In this document: piece after piece, positions 25,766 through 33,883 of the stretch | Layout of the letters: each line of letters begins with the position of its first letter | Position numbering within the stretch: position 1 is the stretch's first letter | Source of the DNA: CAXXOK01 sp963675655 | Lineage (GTDB): Bacteria; Bacillota; Clostridia; Christensenellales; Aristaeellaceae | Direction: 5' to 3' | Assembly: GCA_963675655.1 (NCBI GenBank) | Contig: OY776489.1 | Location: 744,001-808,000, forward strand | DNA: 64,000 nt | Made by a program: the position numbers and the translations under genes | The notes under the pieces: generated by a model | Seen by the model: the letters and a program-made list of their open reading frames with translations, nothing else | What the model was told of the DNA's origin: nothing | Database searches by the model: none

Positions 25766-26776
25766 TTATCTTTTAAAAGCCATGATTTTTTCCCACACAT
25801 AGTCTTCTACGGGGATGCCGTTGGCCAAGTTTTGTTTGCGTATATCCATAACGCGGCTGCCAGGCCAGCGAATCTGCGCCACATCCCCTTCCGTCGCAGA
25901 TTGAAGCAGATAGGTCAGCGTATCTTCGGCAATCTTATCGCTTTGCTCTTTGGGGGCGATTTTACGGTAATCCACCGCGATAAACATTTGCGAAAGGCCG
26001 TGCTCATCCCCCGGCAGACGGGCGATGCCAAGCGTGGTGTTGCCCAGCGATATGCACCCCGCAAACAGATCCAGCAGGAAGGAAAGCCCAGCTCCCTTCC
26101 AATAACCGGCGGGCAGAATACGTTTGGAGCGCAGCACCGCGTCCGGGTCACGCGTCAGCCTTCCTTCTTCATCAAACCCCGCCTCAATGGGCATTTGCCG
26201 CCCTTCCATGCGCGCCATTTCCAGCGCGCCATAGGAAAACTGGCTGGTTGCCATATCCAGTACGATATGCCCCTTGCTGCGCGGCATCGCAAAAACCAGC
26301 GGGTTATTGCCCAGCCGCGCCTCGGTCGCGCCCCACGCGGGCATATTGGGAACCGTGTTGGTAAAGCAGATGGCTGCCATGCCAGCATCACACGCCTGAT
26401 AGCCGTAGGTGGCCGCGCGCATCCAATGGTTGGTGTTTCGCAGCGCCACCAGCCCGACGCCATGCTCCCGCGCCAGCGCAATGGCGCGGTCCATCGCCGT
26501 GAGCGCGTTTACCACGCCAAGCCCCTGCCGCCCATCCATATTCTCAATCGCGCCAAAGCCGTTGACCGTTTCCGGGGTCACATTTAGTTTTACAATGCCC
26601 TGGTCAATATTGCGCATCAACCGGGAAAAGCGGTTGATGCCGTGCGAATATACACCCTCCAGCGAATTGCGCGTCATCTCGCGGGCGACGATTTCCGCAT
26701 CCCGCTCATTACAGCCCCGCGAACACAGCAGCTGGTATAGTTCTTTTTTCACCTGTTCATACGGAAGGTACAGCAT
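25766..26776 (-). CDS. yiaK: 2,3-diketo-L-gulonate reductase-like (YiaK/DlgD) dehydrogenase
   Basis: A 336-residue NAD(P)H-dependent enzyme of the malate/L-lactate dehydrogenase (type 2) family. It resembles E. coli YiaK along its whole length: GVYSHGINRFSR, GAIENMDGRQGLG, GLVALRNTNHWMRAATYGYQA, FDEEGRLTRDP and RILPAGYWKGAGLSFLLDL have direct counterparts, and the lengths agree (332 in E. coli). YiaK reduces 2,3-diketo-L-gulonate to 3-keto-L-gulonate in ascorbate-type catabolism. The start at 26776 follows a TAAGGAGG site. No other yia/ula genes are adjacent, so the in vivo substrate may be a related diketo acid. It has its own promoter and a likely operator. Confidence 0.85.
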   Translation of the reverse strand: MLYLPYEQVKKELYQLLCSRGCNERDAEIVAREMTRNSLEGVYSHGINRFSRLMRNIDQGIVKLNVTPETVNGFGAIENMDGRQGLGVVNALTAMDRAIALAREHGVGLVALRNTNHWMRAATYGYQACDAGMAAICFTNTVPNMPAWGATEARLGNNPLVFAMPRSKGHIVLDMATSQFSYGALEMARMEGRQMPIEAGFDEEGRLTRDPDAVLRSKRILPAGYWKGAGLSFLLDLFAGCISLGNTTLGIARLPGDEHGLSQMFIAVDYRKIAPKEQSDKIAEDTLTYLLQSATEGDVAQIRWPGSRVMDIRKQNLANGIPVEDYVWEKIMAFKR

Positions 26777-26948
26777 GGCAATCCTCCTTATCCGGTCGCG
26801 CCGGGTGGTTAGGAAACACAGCCGCAGGAGCGGCAATGTTTTTGCCTTTGCATACCGGCGCACTTGGCAAACGGTACTTGGACAGCCGCAAACGGTTTGC
26901 GGCGTACGGGCGTGCTTACTTTTCTTACGGTGAGAACCCTGCGCCTTT

Positions 26949-26977
26949 ATTATAGCGGAGAAAGTAAAAAACAACAA
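26949..26977 (-). promoter_or_regulatory. Promoter for yiaK-like gene
   Basis: On the - strand, TTGTTG (26977-26972) and TATAAT (26954-26949) are spaced by 17 bases. The leader to the ATG at 26776 is about 165 bases. Confidence 0.65.
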
Positions 26978-26991
26978 GATCATTGTTGTTT
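26969..26991. promoter_or_regulatory. Perfect inverted repeat over the -35 box, candidate operator
   Basis: AAACAACAA (26969-26977) and TTGTTGTTT (26983-26991) are exact complements around GATCA. The left arm contains the -35 box of the - strand promoter, so a bound repressor would block it. No regulator gene is adjacent. Confidence 0.5.
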
Positions 26992-27399
26992 ATCTGCGAA
27001 GGAAAGCGTTTACTGCAAGCACGTTCCCGTATCCTGATTTGCCTGGTTCAAGCCCTGCAACCAAAGGTCAGTATTCGCAAGCTTATCTGTTTTTATTTGC
27101 GCCTGCCCAGCTGTTGCACCCAAGCAATACGGTACGTTATCCGGCAGCCGGCAGCCTGTGCCATTGCTTGCCGTTAATTACAATGTGCATCTAAAACGCT
27201 TCGCAAAAGTAATGCGGAATGATATAGAGAAACCATCGGCAAAAAGTGATGCCATCATCAACCGCCAACCGGAAAGTGAGCCCACAATCCGTTTAACTGT
27301 CAGGTCTTTTTCCTATACAGCTATACACAACAACCGCTAACCCGGTGATCGCGGGTCGGCGGTTGCTTATTATCCTTTGTTTCTATCCCCTATGGCCAT
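26992..27399. other. Non-coding interval
   Basis: No credible gene. A hairpin with outer stem CAACCGC (27331-27337) / GCGGTTG (27359-27365) and an inner CCCG/CGGG pair lies 35 bases after the stop of the - strand epimerase gene; without a T-run it is only a possible transcript end. The rest shows nothing I can name. Confidence 0.45.
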
Positions 27400-28071
27400 T
27401 CACGCTTCGCCAAGGCTCTCAATCAAGCGCTGCATACCCTGCTGAAACGTCATAGAAGGGTTGAAAATGCTGCTGGTTCCGGCCACGAAGATGTTCGCGC
27501 CTGCATCCTTCATTCTCGGCACGTTCTCAAAGGAGCAATTGCCGTCCACCTCCAGCGGTATTGCTGCAAAGCCGTTTGCGTCCATCAGCTCCCGCGCCTG
27601 CGTAATCTTTCGCAGGGAATCGGGGGTCATCTTCTGCCCGGCAAAACCCGGCTGCACGGTCATCACCAGCAGCATACCGAGTTTCGGCAGGTACGGCAGC
27701 ACCGTTTCCACCGGCGTCGCGGGGTTAATCGCCAGTGCCGGGATGCCACCGCGCGCCGCAATACGGTCGATCACTTCCTGCGGTTTTTCCGTCGCTTCCA
27801 AATGGAAGGATACGATATCCCCCGACCCAAAGGCGAACCAGTCCAGCATCTTCTCCGGTTGTTCCACCATCAGGTGAATATCCAGCGGCAGAATGCCGGC
27901 TTTTTTCACGGCTTTAATGGCAGCCGTGCTCAGCATCAGGTTAGGTACAAAATGTCCGTCCATCACATCGCAGTGCAGGTAGGCTACGCCGCTGTCTTTC
28001 AGCGCGCGCAGGTCTTTGCCCAGTTCCAGCAGATCCGCGCACATAATGGAGGCGGAAATTTCACTTTTCAT
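27400..28071 (-). CDS. D-allulose-6-phosphate/ribulose-phosphate 3-epimerase family protein
   Basis: A 223-residue TIM-barrel epimerase starting at 28071 after an AGGAG site. The metal and catalytic motifs are intact: SIMCADLLELG, LHCDVMDGHFVPN, DIHLMVEQPE, MTVQPGFAGQ and LEVDGNCS. The last motif reads VDGNCS rather than the VDGGI of ordinary ribulose-phosphate epimerases; E. coli AlsE (allulose-6-phosphate epimerase) has a similar VDGSC, so an AlsE-like role making fructose-6-phosphate is favoured. It is the last gene of a - strand operon with a phosphomannose isomerase-like gene (11-base gap) and a ROK kinase, a plausible hexose entry route into glycolysis. Confidence 0.85.
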   Translation of the reverse strand: MKSEISASIMCADLLELGKDLRALKDSGVAYLHCDVMDGHFVPNLMLSTAAIKAVKKAGILPLDIHLMVEQPEKMLDWFAFGSGDIVSFHLEATEKPQEVIDRIAARGGIPALAINPATPVETVLPYLPKLGMLLVMTVQPGFAGQKMTPDSLRKITQARELMDANGFAAIPLEVDGNCSFENVPRMKDAGANIFVAGTSSIFNPSMTFQQGMQRLIESLGEA

Positions 28072-28082
28072 CGCTTTTTCTC

Positions 28083-29000
28083 CTATTCGCAAGTGGTCAT
28101 CAGGGTTACATTGCCGGCCAACGTCAGGGTTTCATCCGCAGGCAGCAGGAAATTATCGCCCCGCTTAACATCCTGCCCGTCCGCAATGCCGGAGCCGTCC
28201 ACCACGCTGACCAGCTGGTAGCCGGGGAAGCGGAGCATCTGGCGGCCGTGAATCACCAGCTTGCGGATACAGAAGCTGTCGTTTTGGATGTAGGTGGTAA
28301 TATCCGCATCCGGGGTGCTGATACGCTGCGCATGCGGTGCGGCGTTGCCGGGTTTTACGGAAAAATCCACACACTCTACAGCCTGGTCCACATGCAGCGG
28401 GCGCTCGTTGCCCTGCGCATCCTTGCGGTGATAATCATAAAAACGGTAGGTTACATCGGTCGCCTGCTGTACCTCGTAGGCGACGGCGCCACCCCGCAGC
28501 GCGTGCAGCGTTCCGGCAGGGATGTAGACAAAATCATCCATTTTCACCGGGAGATGACCCATAATATCATCCCACTGGTCCGCGCTGATTTTTCGGCGCA
28601 GCTCGCTTTCATCCGCGGTTTTTTGCCCGTAGATAATTTCGCCGCTGTCGGGCGCCTGCATAAAAGCCCACGCCTCGTTTTTTCCGCTGGCAAAGCCGCT
28701 TCTCCTGGCGATTTCATCGCCGGGATGAATTTGAATGCTCAAATCGCTCACCGGCGCGATCAGCGAGATGATGTAGGGAAACGCCTGATACCGGCTCTTG
28801 AATAGATTGGGCTGGTTACGCCACAGATCGCCCAGTGTACCGGGAAAATTAACCAGTTCACTCTCGTCCCCCTGCTGGCAACTGAATGCCCACGCCTGCC
28901 CAATCGTGCCCGGCATATCCTGATAACCGAAATAATCAGCCAGTTTCGTGCCGCCCCAAATGGCGGGACGCGGTACAGGCTTAGTAAAATACAAGCACAT
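28083..29000 (-). CDS. manA: Mannose-6-phosphate isomerase, class I
   Basis: A 305-residue zinc-dependent cupin isomerase, of the short Firmicutes length. Metal ligands are visible in LSIQIHPGDE, the GKNEAWAFMQA segment and PAGTLHALRGG. It opens MCLYFTKPVPRPAIWGGTKLADYFG, the normal start of the family. It interconverts mannose-6-phosphate and fructose-6-phosphate. Placement between a ROK kinase and an AlsE-like epimerase suggests that the operon converts a free hexose to fructose-6-phosphate. Confidence 0.9.
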   Translation of the reverse strand: MCLYFTKPVPRPAIWGGTKLADYFGYQDMPGTIGQAWAFSCQQGDESELVNFPGTLGDLWRNQPNLFKSRYQAFPYIISLIAPVSDLSIQIHPGDEIARRSGFASGKNEAWAFMQAPDSGEIIYGQKTADESELRRKISADQWDDIMGHLPVKMDDFVYIPAGTLHALRGGAVAYEVQQATDVTYRFYDYHRKDAQGNERPLHVDQAVECVDFSVKPGNAAPHAQRISTPDADITTYIQNDSFCIRKLVIHGRQMLRFPGYQLVSVVDGSGIADGQDVKRGDNFLLPADETLTLAGNVTLMTTCE

Positions 29001-29033
29001 CGAAAAAACCCCTTCTTTGCTGTCTTTTCTTAT

Positions 29034-29975
29034 TTATATAATGTTTTCACGGCTCAAAAAGGCCGCGCCTACCATCGGCGCATAACTGCCCAGTTTAGCG
29101 CGCATTACCACCGGCTCGTAATGGTTAGCCCATGCGGGGTAGCCGTAGCCGCGGATTTTCGCGGGCAGCGGATCGATCATCAGCTTTTCGTGCGTACACA
29201 TACCTCCGCTGATGGTGATAATGCGCACGGAAAGTATGTTCATCATCATTGCCAGTCCCCGCGCCAGCTTATCCACGCTGTCCTGAATCAAGCCCATAGC
29301 CGCGTCGTCGCCTTCGTAAGCCATATCAAAAACGGTCTCGCTCTTTTGCGGTCTGCCCGCAAAGTGATCGGGAAACAGCTCCATCGCCTGTTCCAGTATG
29401 CCGGTGCCGGAGGCGTAGGTTTCCAAACAGCCACGGCGGCCACAGCTGCAGGCCCGCCCGTCCGGTACCACCATAGTATGGCCGATCTCCCCGGCCGTGT
29501 TCATCGGACCGCCGTATACACGCCCGTTTAAAATCACGCCGCAGCCAATACCGGTTCCCAGCGTGAGGCACAACATACTGTCCCACTTTTTTTGCTGCCC
29601 AAACAGATATTCCGCCCACGCTGCTGCCCAGGAATCCTGCACCACGGTCACTCGGTGCGCCCAATGCTCCTGAAAATAATCCGCCAGCGGCACGTTTTCC
29701 CCAAAGAGGTTGGAGCTGTACCGCACAATGCCTTCGCGGTAGTCCGCGGTACCGGGAATGCCCACACCCACATGGTGGATGTCTTCTATCGTCAGGGCGT
29801 TGCGTGCAAGGCACGTTTCCACACGGCGGCAAATTTCCGCCACCAGCTTTTGCGCGCCGCCCGCCTCCCGGGACGCGATGGACTCACAGTCCACAATGGC
29901 GCCATCCTCGCCGATGATGCCCATGTTCACTTTGGTACCGCCGATGTCTATACCAAGTCGGTAGGTCTTTCCCAT
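29034..29975 (-). CDS. ROK family sugar kinase
   Basis: A 313-residue kinase with the N-terminal phosphate loop RLGIDIGGTKVNMGIIG, the catalytic region VVQDSWAAAWAEYLFG, LTLGTGIGCGVILNG, GEIGHTMVV and the full zinc motif CSCGRRGCLETYASG near residue 175. ROK kinases of this form phosphorylate glucose, mannose, allose or N-acetylhexosamines. It is the first gene of a - strand operon with manA and an AlsE-like epimerase and diverges from a ROK repressor. The substrate is not fixed by sequence. Confidence 0.88.
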   Translation of the reverse strand: MGKTYRLGIDIGGTKVNMGIIGEDGAIVDCESIASREAGGAQKLVAEICRRVETCLARNALTIEDIHHVGVGIPGTADYREGIVRYSSNLFGENVPLADYFQEHWAHRVTVVQDSWAAAWAEYLFGQQKKWDSMLCLTLGTGIGCGVILNGRVYGGPMNTAGEIGHTMVVPDGRACSCGRRGCLETYASGTGILEQAMELFPDHFAGRPQKSETVFDMAYEGDDAAMGLIQDSVDKLARGLAMMMNILSVRIITISGGMCTHEKLMIDPLPAKIRGYGYPAWANHYEPVVMRAKLGSYAPMVGAAFLSRENII

Positions 29976-30093
29976 TCTTTTCTCCTCCAGATGACAGGAT
30001 CACGGAAAATTCAGGCAGTAAACGCGAAAAACGCGCCATCCCGTAAGGTTTTGCGGTGATGGCCGTTGTTGCTGCGTGTGTTTGCTCCCTACA

Positions 30094-30121
30094 ATTATAC
30101 CATAGCGGAGAGATAATTCAA
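30094..30121 (-). promoter_or_regulatory. Promoter for ROK kinase operon
   Basis: On the - strand, TTGAAT (30121-30116) and TATAAT (30099-30094) with a 16-base spacer. It abuts the inverted repeat at 30125-30160. Confidence 0.65.
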
Positions 30122-30124
30122 TAA

Positions 30125-30160
30125 TTTTGTAAAATTCTTTTAGAATATATCTTTACAAAA
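30125..30160. promoter_or_regulatory. Inverted repeat between divergent promoters, candidate ROK operator
   Basis: TTTTGTAAA (30125-30133) and TTTACAAAA (30152-30160) are exact complements 18 bases apart. A smaller repeat ATTCT-TTT-AGAAT (30134-30146) lies between them. The right arm contains the -35 box of the + strand promoter, and the left arm is four bases from the -35 box of the - strand promoter. AT-rich operators of this kind are typical for NagC/Mlc-like ROK repressors. Confidence 0.55.
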
Positions 30161-30180
30161 GTCTGAAGCCCTGCTATAAT
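30152..30180 (+). promoter_or_regulatory. Promoter for ROK repressor gene
   Basis: TTTACA (30152-30157) and TATAAT (30175-30180), spacer 17 bases; start codon at 30208 after GGGGAGGGG. Confidence 0.75.
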
Positions 30181-30207
30181 GATTTTGAAATTGGGGAGGG
30201 GACGACA

Positions 30208-31440
30208 ATGACAAGCGAATCCTCACGCAGCGGAAAAGGGAATAATATCAAGCTGGTTAAGGAAGCCAATAAATATCTCATCATGCAGTGCATCATCAAA
30301 TGCGCCCCGGTATCCACCGAGGATATTGTAAAGCGCACCAACCTCAGTCGCCCGACGGTGCTGAATGTGATGCGGGATTTGCTGGACGATCAGCTGATCG
30401 TTAAAACCGGCTTCTCGGAATCCAGCGGCGGGCGCGCCGCCGCATTGTGGGGCCTAAACGGCACCCGGCATCTGGCGCTGGGGATCGATTTTGAATTTCC
30501 CAAGGTACGCATGGTGATTGCCAATATGAAAAGCGAAATATTGGCCACTAAAACCATCGCTTACCCCCAAAGCATTCAAAAGGATGCCTTGCTGCAAAAC
30601 CTTTACCAGGAACTAAACCGGTTTATTGATACCTCCGGCATCGACCGGGCGGACATCGACGGCGCAGGCATCGGCCTGCCCGGCGTAATCGACACCGTAA
30701 ACGGCGTATCCATGAACATTGAGCGTATCCACGGCTGGCACGATGTAAGCATACAGCATGGGCTGGAAGAGCATTTGCAAATGCCTGTATACATTAAAAA
30801 CGACGTGCACCTGATGGGATCGGTGGAAAAACGCCTGTATCTGGGCGATGAGGTGAAGGATTTTATTTATATCGGCTTTCGCTCCGGTATCGGCAGCATC
30901 ACCTATCAGCAGGGCCGCCCCATGCGCGGGGAAAAAGGCAATGCGGGGTTCATCGGCCATACGACGCTCAACCCCACCGGCCCCGCCTGCTGCTGCGGCA
31001 GCCGCGGCTGCCTGGACGTATATGCCAGCAAGCTCTCCATTGCCGATCGCTACGCGCAGGAACGCAGCGAAGCGGGCAATCCGCTGTCTGGCGATACCGA
31101 GCCAGATTTCGACCAGCTGGTAGCCTTGTCCGCACAGGGCGATAAACTGGCTGAAAAAGTGCTTCGCGAAGCCGGATTTTACCTGGGCATCGCGATTGCC
31201 AACATCATCAAAACCGTGGAGATCGCCCGCGTCGTTGTCGGCGGCAGCCCCGCGCTCTGCGGCAGCGTGCTGCTCAAGGCTGCGGAAGCATCCATGAAAC
31301 AATACCTTACCGACAGTCTGGATGTTTCGGTATCGCTCACCCCCGGCCGCCTGCCGGAGGCGGAATACGCACTGGGCGGGTGTCTGCTGGTGTTTGACCA
31401 CCTGTTCGCCAAGCCGAAACTTTCCTTATCTATGGTTTAA
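30208..31440 (+). CDS. ROK family transcriptional repressor (NagC/XylR type)
   Basis: A 410-residue regulator: an N-terminal winged helix (about residues 20-85, with VSTEDIVKRTNLSRPTVLNVMRDLLDDQL) followed by a ROK sugar-sensing domain (LALGIDFEFPKVRMVI, then the zinc motif CCCGSRGCLDVYAS near residue 261). Where kinases keep the DxGGTxx loop, this protein reads DFEFPK, so it is a sensor rather than a kinase. It diverges from the ROK kinase/manA/epimerase operon and precedes a sugar importer. The inverted repeat between the two promoters is its probable binding site, which would link uptake and breakdown of one sugar. Confidence 0.9.
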   Translation: MTSESSRSGKGNNIKLVKEANKYLIMQCIIKCAPVSTEDIVKRTNLSRPTVLNVMRDLLDDQLIVKTGFSESSGGRAAALWGLNGTRHLALGIDFEFPKVRMVIANMKSEILATKTIAYPQSIQKDALLQNLYQELNRFIDTSGIDRADIDGAGIGLPGVIDTVNGVSMNIERIHGWHDVSIQHGLEEHLQMPVYIKNDVHLMGSVEKRLYLGDEVKDFIYIGFRSGIGSITYQQGRPMRGEKGNAGFIGHTTLNPTGPACCCGSRGCLDVYASKLSIADRYAQERSEAGNPLSGDTEPDFDQLVALSAQGDKLAEKVLREAGFYLGIAIANIIKTVEIARVVVGGSPALCGSVLLKAAEASMKQYLTDSLDVSVSLTPGRLPEAEYALGGCLLVFDHLFAKPKLSLSMV

Positions 31441-31523
31441 TGTTTCCGGAAATGCTGGCCAGATCTCCGGGAACATGAAATAAAGCAACCCGTAATCCAG
31501 TTCATCTGCAAAGGAGTATAGGT

Positions 31524-32816
31524 ATGAAAAAGGTAATTTCCTTACTGCTTACCATTACGTTGGTTTTCACCCTGGGTCTCGCTTTCGCCAGCGCTGAGGG
31601 CAGCAGCCTGACCGGCGAGTTCACCGTACTTCATTTCAACAACGAGGCCGACACGGCCGGTACTTCGTACGGCTTCTGGCAGGCAGCCAAAGCGTTTGAA
31701 GCCGCCAACCCCGGCGTAACCATCAACTACGAGTTCGTAGCCCACGATGATTACGAAGCGTACATCAACACCCTGATGGCTGGCGACAGCCTGCCCGATG
31801 TGTACCTCATCAAGGGCGATCTGGTGTCCACAATGGCGGATGCCGATATCATCTACCCCGAAGAGTCCATCATTCAGGAAGATGCCGACTGGTACGCCCA
31901 GTACGTGCCCGGCGCTTTCTCCGACGGCGCCGGCTACACTGTGCCTTTTCAGGTGCAGGCCAACTGCGTAGTCGTTTACAACCAGGCGATCTTCGACGAG
32001 TGCGGCGTGGACAGCTTCCCCGCCACCTACGACGAACTGCTTGCGGATATTCCGAAGTTCCTGGAAAAAGGCTACACCCCCATCGGTCTGGGCAACGGCG
32101 GCCAGTGGCTCGCGCCCTCCTGCCTGCTGAACACCTTCTGCTACCGCTACGTGGATGACACGTGGTTCAGCAGCCTGCGCAACGGCGAAGGCGCCGCCTG
32201 GACGGACGACGCGATCGTAAACGCGCTCACCGATTTCCAGAACCTCGCGCTGGCCGGTGCCTTCAACGAGGATATGAACTCGTTGGATCAGGATGGCATG
32301 TATCAGCTCTATTACAACCAGAAGTGCGCTATGATTATCAACGGCGCATGGATGATCGGCGAAATGACCACCAATTGCCCCGAAGAACTGCGTGCCAGCA
32401 CCCGCGTTGCGCTGATGCCCGCGGTTGAAGGCGGCTTGGGCGGCACCAGCAACACCGCCGGCGGCGCCGGCTGGGGCTGGACAGTTAACAAGTCCGTTAC
32501 CGGCGATAACTATAACGCCGTACAGGCTTTCCTCAAGGCGATCACCACTGGCGATTATGCCAACAACGCACTTTCCATGGGCTTCTTCTCCGCTGCCAAC
32601 ACCAGCGAAGTGGACGAATCCACACTGGATCCGATCTTCGTTGAGTACTGGAAACTAGAAGAAACCATGAACTTCCTGCCCATCTGGGACGTAGTTCTGC
32701 CCGCCTCCTTCGGCTCCGGCGAATACTACGCCAGCACGCAGGAATTGCTGATCAACGCTGTTTCGCCTACTGATATGGCGCAGCGTTTGCAGGATGCCTG
32801 GGAAGCTGCCCAGTAA
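31524..32816 (+). CDS. Extracellular sugar-binding protein (family 1) of ABC importer
   Basis: A 430-residue exported protein with a signal peptide (MKKVISLLLTITLVFTLGLAFASAEG) and no cysteine for lipid attachment. The mature part has the MalE-like layout: GEFTVLHFNNEADTAG, INTLMAGDSLPDVYLIKGD, and GAWMIGEM with the late GWGWTVNKSV segment. It follows the ROK repressor by 83 bases and precedes two permease genes. The downstream gap contains hairpins that probably keep its transcript level above that of the permeases. Confidence 0.9.
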   Translation: MKKVISLLLTITLVFTLGLAFASAEGSSLTGEFTVLHFNNEADTAGTSYGFWQAAKAFEAANPGVTINYEFVAHDDYEAYINTLMAGDSLPDVYLIKGDLVSTMADADIIYPEESIIQEDADWYAQYVPGAFSDGAGYTVPFQVQANCVVVYNQAIFDECGVDSFPATYDELLADIPKFLEKGYTPIGLGNGGQWLAPSCLLNTFCYRYVDDTWFSSLRNGEGAAWTDDAIVNALTDFQNLALAGAFNEDMNSLDQDGMYQLYYNQKCAMIINGAWMIGEMTTNCPEELRASTRVALMPAVEGGLGGTSNTAGGAGWGWTVNKSVTGDNYNAVQAFLKAITTGDYANNALSMGFFSAANTSEVDESTLDPIFVEYWKLEETMNFLPIWDVVLPASFGSGEYYASTQELLINAVSPTDMAQRLQDAWEAAQ

Positions 32817-32826
32817 CATCCCTTCC

Positions 32827-32858
32827 GCGGCAAACGGCGCATCCGCGCCGTTTGCCGC
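32827..32858 (+). other. Perfect intercistronic stem-loop after binding-protein gene
   Basis: A 14-bp perfect stem (32827-32840 with 32845-32858) and an ATCC loop, without a T-run. Position just after the stop of the binding-protein gene suggests protection of its 3' end against exonucleases. Confidence 0.6.
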
Positions 32859-32874
32859 CCAAAATGTATCCATT

Positions 32875-32943
32875 CGGGCTGCTGCAGTTCGGAAATCCGG
32901 AAGAGGGCCAGCCTTCTGCCCGCCGCAGCAGTCCGCTTTTTTT
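32875..32943 (+). terminator. Probable attenuating terminator between binding protein and permeases
   Basis: CGGGCTGCTG (32875-32884) pairs with CAGCAGTCCG (32926-32935, one G-T pair), followed by seven T. The loop is long (41 bases), so termination may be partial, letting some transcription reach the permease genes. Confidence 0.55.
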
Positions 32944-32992
32944 GAGTATTGATATGTTGTGTCCATAACGCATCAGAACACAGGAGGAGCAA

Positions 32993-33883
32993 ATGAACAC
33001 TAGGGAACTTAACAACACGAGACAAAAGGTACTCGTATATTCGTTGGTTCTGATACCGTTTTTACTGTTCTGCTATATCCTCATCGTTCCGTTGGGAACC
33101 TCCGTCTATTACAGCCTGTGCACCTGGAAGGGCATCGGCGACCCGAAATTCGTAGGCTTTGCTAATTATTTAAAACTTTATAAAGACAGCAATTTCTGGC
33201 TCGTAGTTAAAAACACTTTGGTCTACTCCCTGTATTGCACAATCGGGCAGGTCGGCATCGCGCTGGTCATTTCGTTGCTGCTGACCGGGAAAAAACTGTT
33301 CCTTCGCACTTTCCACCGCGCCGTCATCTTTTTCCCGGTCGTCATGGCGCCGGTTGTCGTCGGTTTTGTGTGGAAAATCGCATATAACGCCGATTATGGT
33401 TTTGTTAACACCATTTTGTCGGCCCTGGGTATGGAAAACCTCATCCACTTCTGGCTGGATGATGTCAATATTGTACTTGGCTCTGTTTCGGTCCCTGTTA
33501 TCTGGCAATACATCGGCCTGTATATGGTCATGCTGCTCAGCGCCATTACCAGCATCCCCACCGAGGTATACGAATGCGCCGAGCTGGACGGTGCGGACGG
33601 CATTAAAAAATCCTTCTACATCACCTTGCCGATGATCTGGGATACGCTGAAGATCGTTATCATTCTGGTTGCGTCGGGCACAATGAAGATTTATGATCAC
33701 ATTTATGTGCTTACCGGCGGCGGGCCGGGCCGCTCCTCCATGTCGATGGCGGTATACGCTTACCAGAACACCTTTAAATTCGGCAAGTTCGGGTACGGCG
33801 CAGCCATTGCCGTCGTCATCCTGATCATCGCGCTGATCATCGGCGTGCTGGTGCAATTCATCATGGGGAGGAAAAAGATATGA
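32993..33883 (+). CDS. Sugar ABC transporter permease, MalF type
   Basis: A 296-residue membrane protein with six predicted transmembrane segments and the EAA loop ECAELDGADGIKKSFYITLPMI. It also has the usual YLLTGGGP-like segment (YVLTGGGPGRSS). It forms the pore with the next permease, whose ATG overlaps its stop by 4 bases (ATGA). No ATPase is encoded nearby. Confidence 0.92.
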   Translation: MNTRELNNTRQKVLVYSLVLIPFLLFCYILIVPLGTSVYYSLCTWKGIGDPKFVGFANYLKLYKDSNFWLVVKNTLVYSLYCTIGQVGIALVISLLLTGKKLFLRTFHRAVIFFPVVMAPVVVGFVWKIAYNADYGFVNTILSALGMENLIHFWLDDVNIVLGSVSVPVIWQYIGLYMVMLLSAITSIPTEVYECAELDGADGIKKSFYITLPMIWDTLKIVIILVASGTMKIYDHIYVLTGGGPGRSSMSMAVYAYQNTFKFGKFGYGAAIAVVILIIALIIGVLVQFIMGRKKI

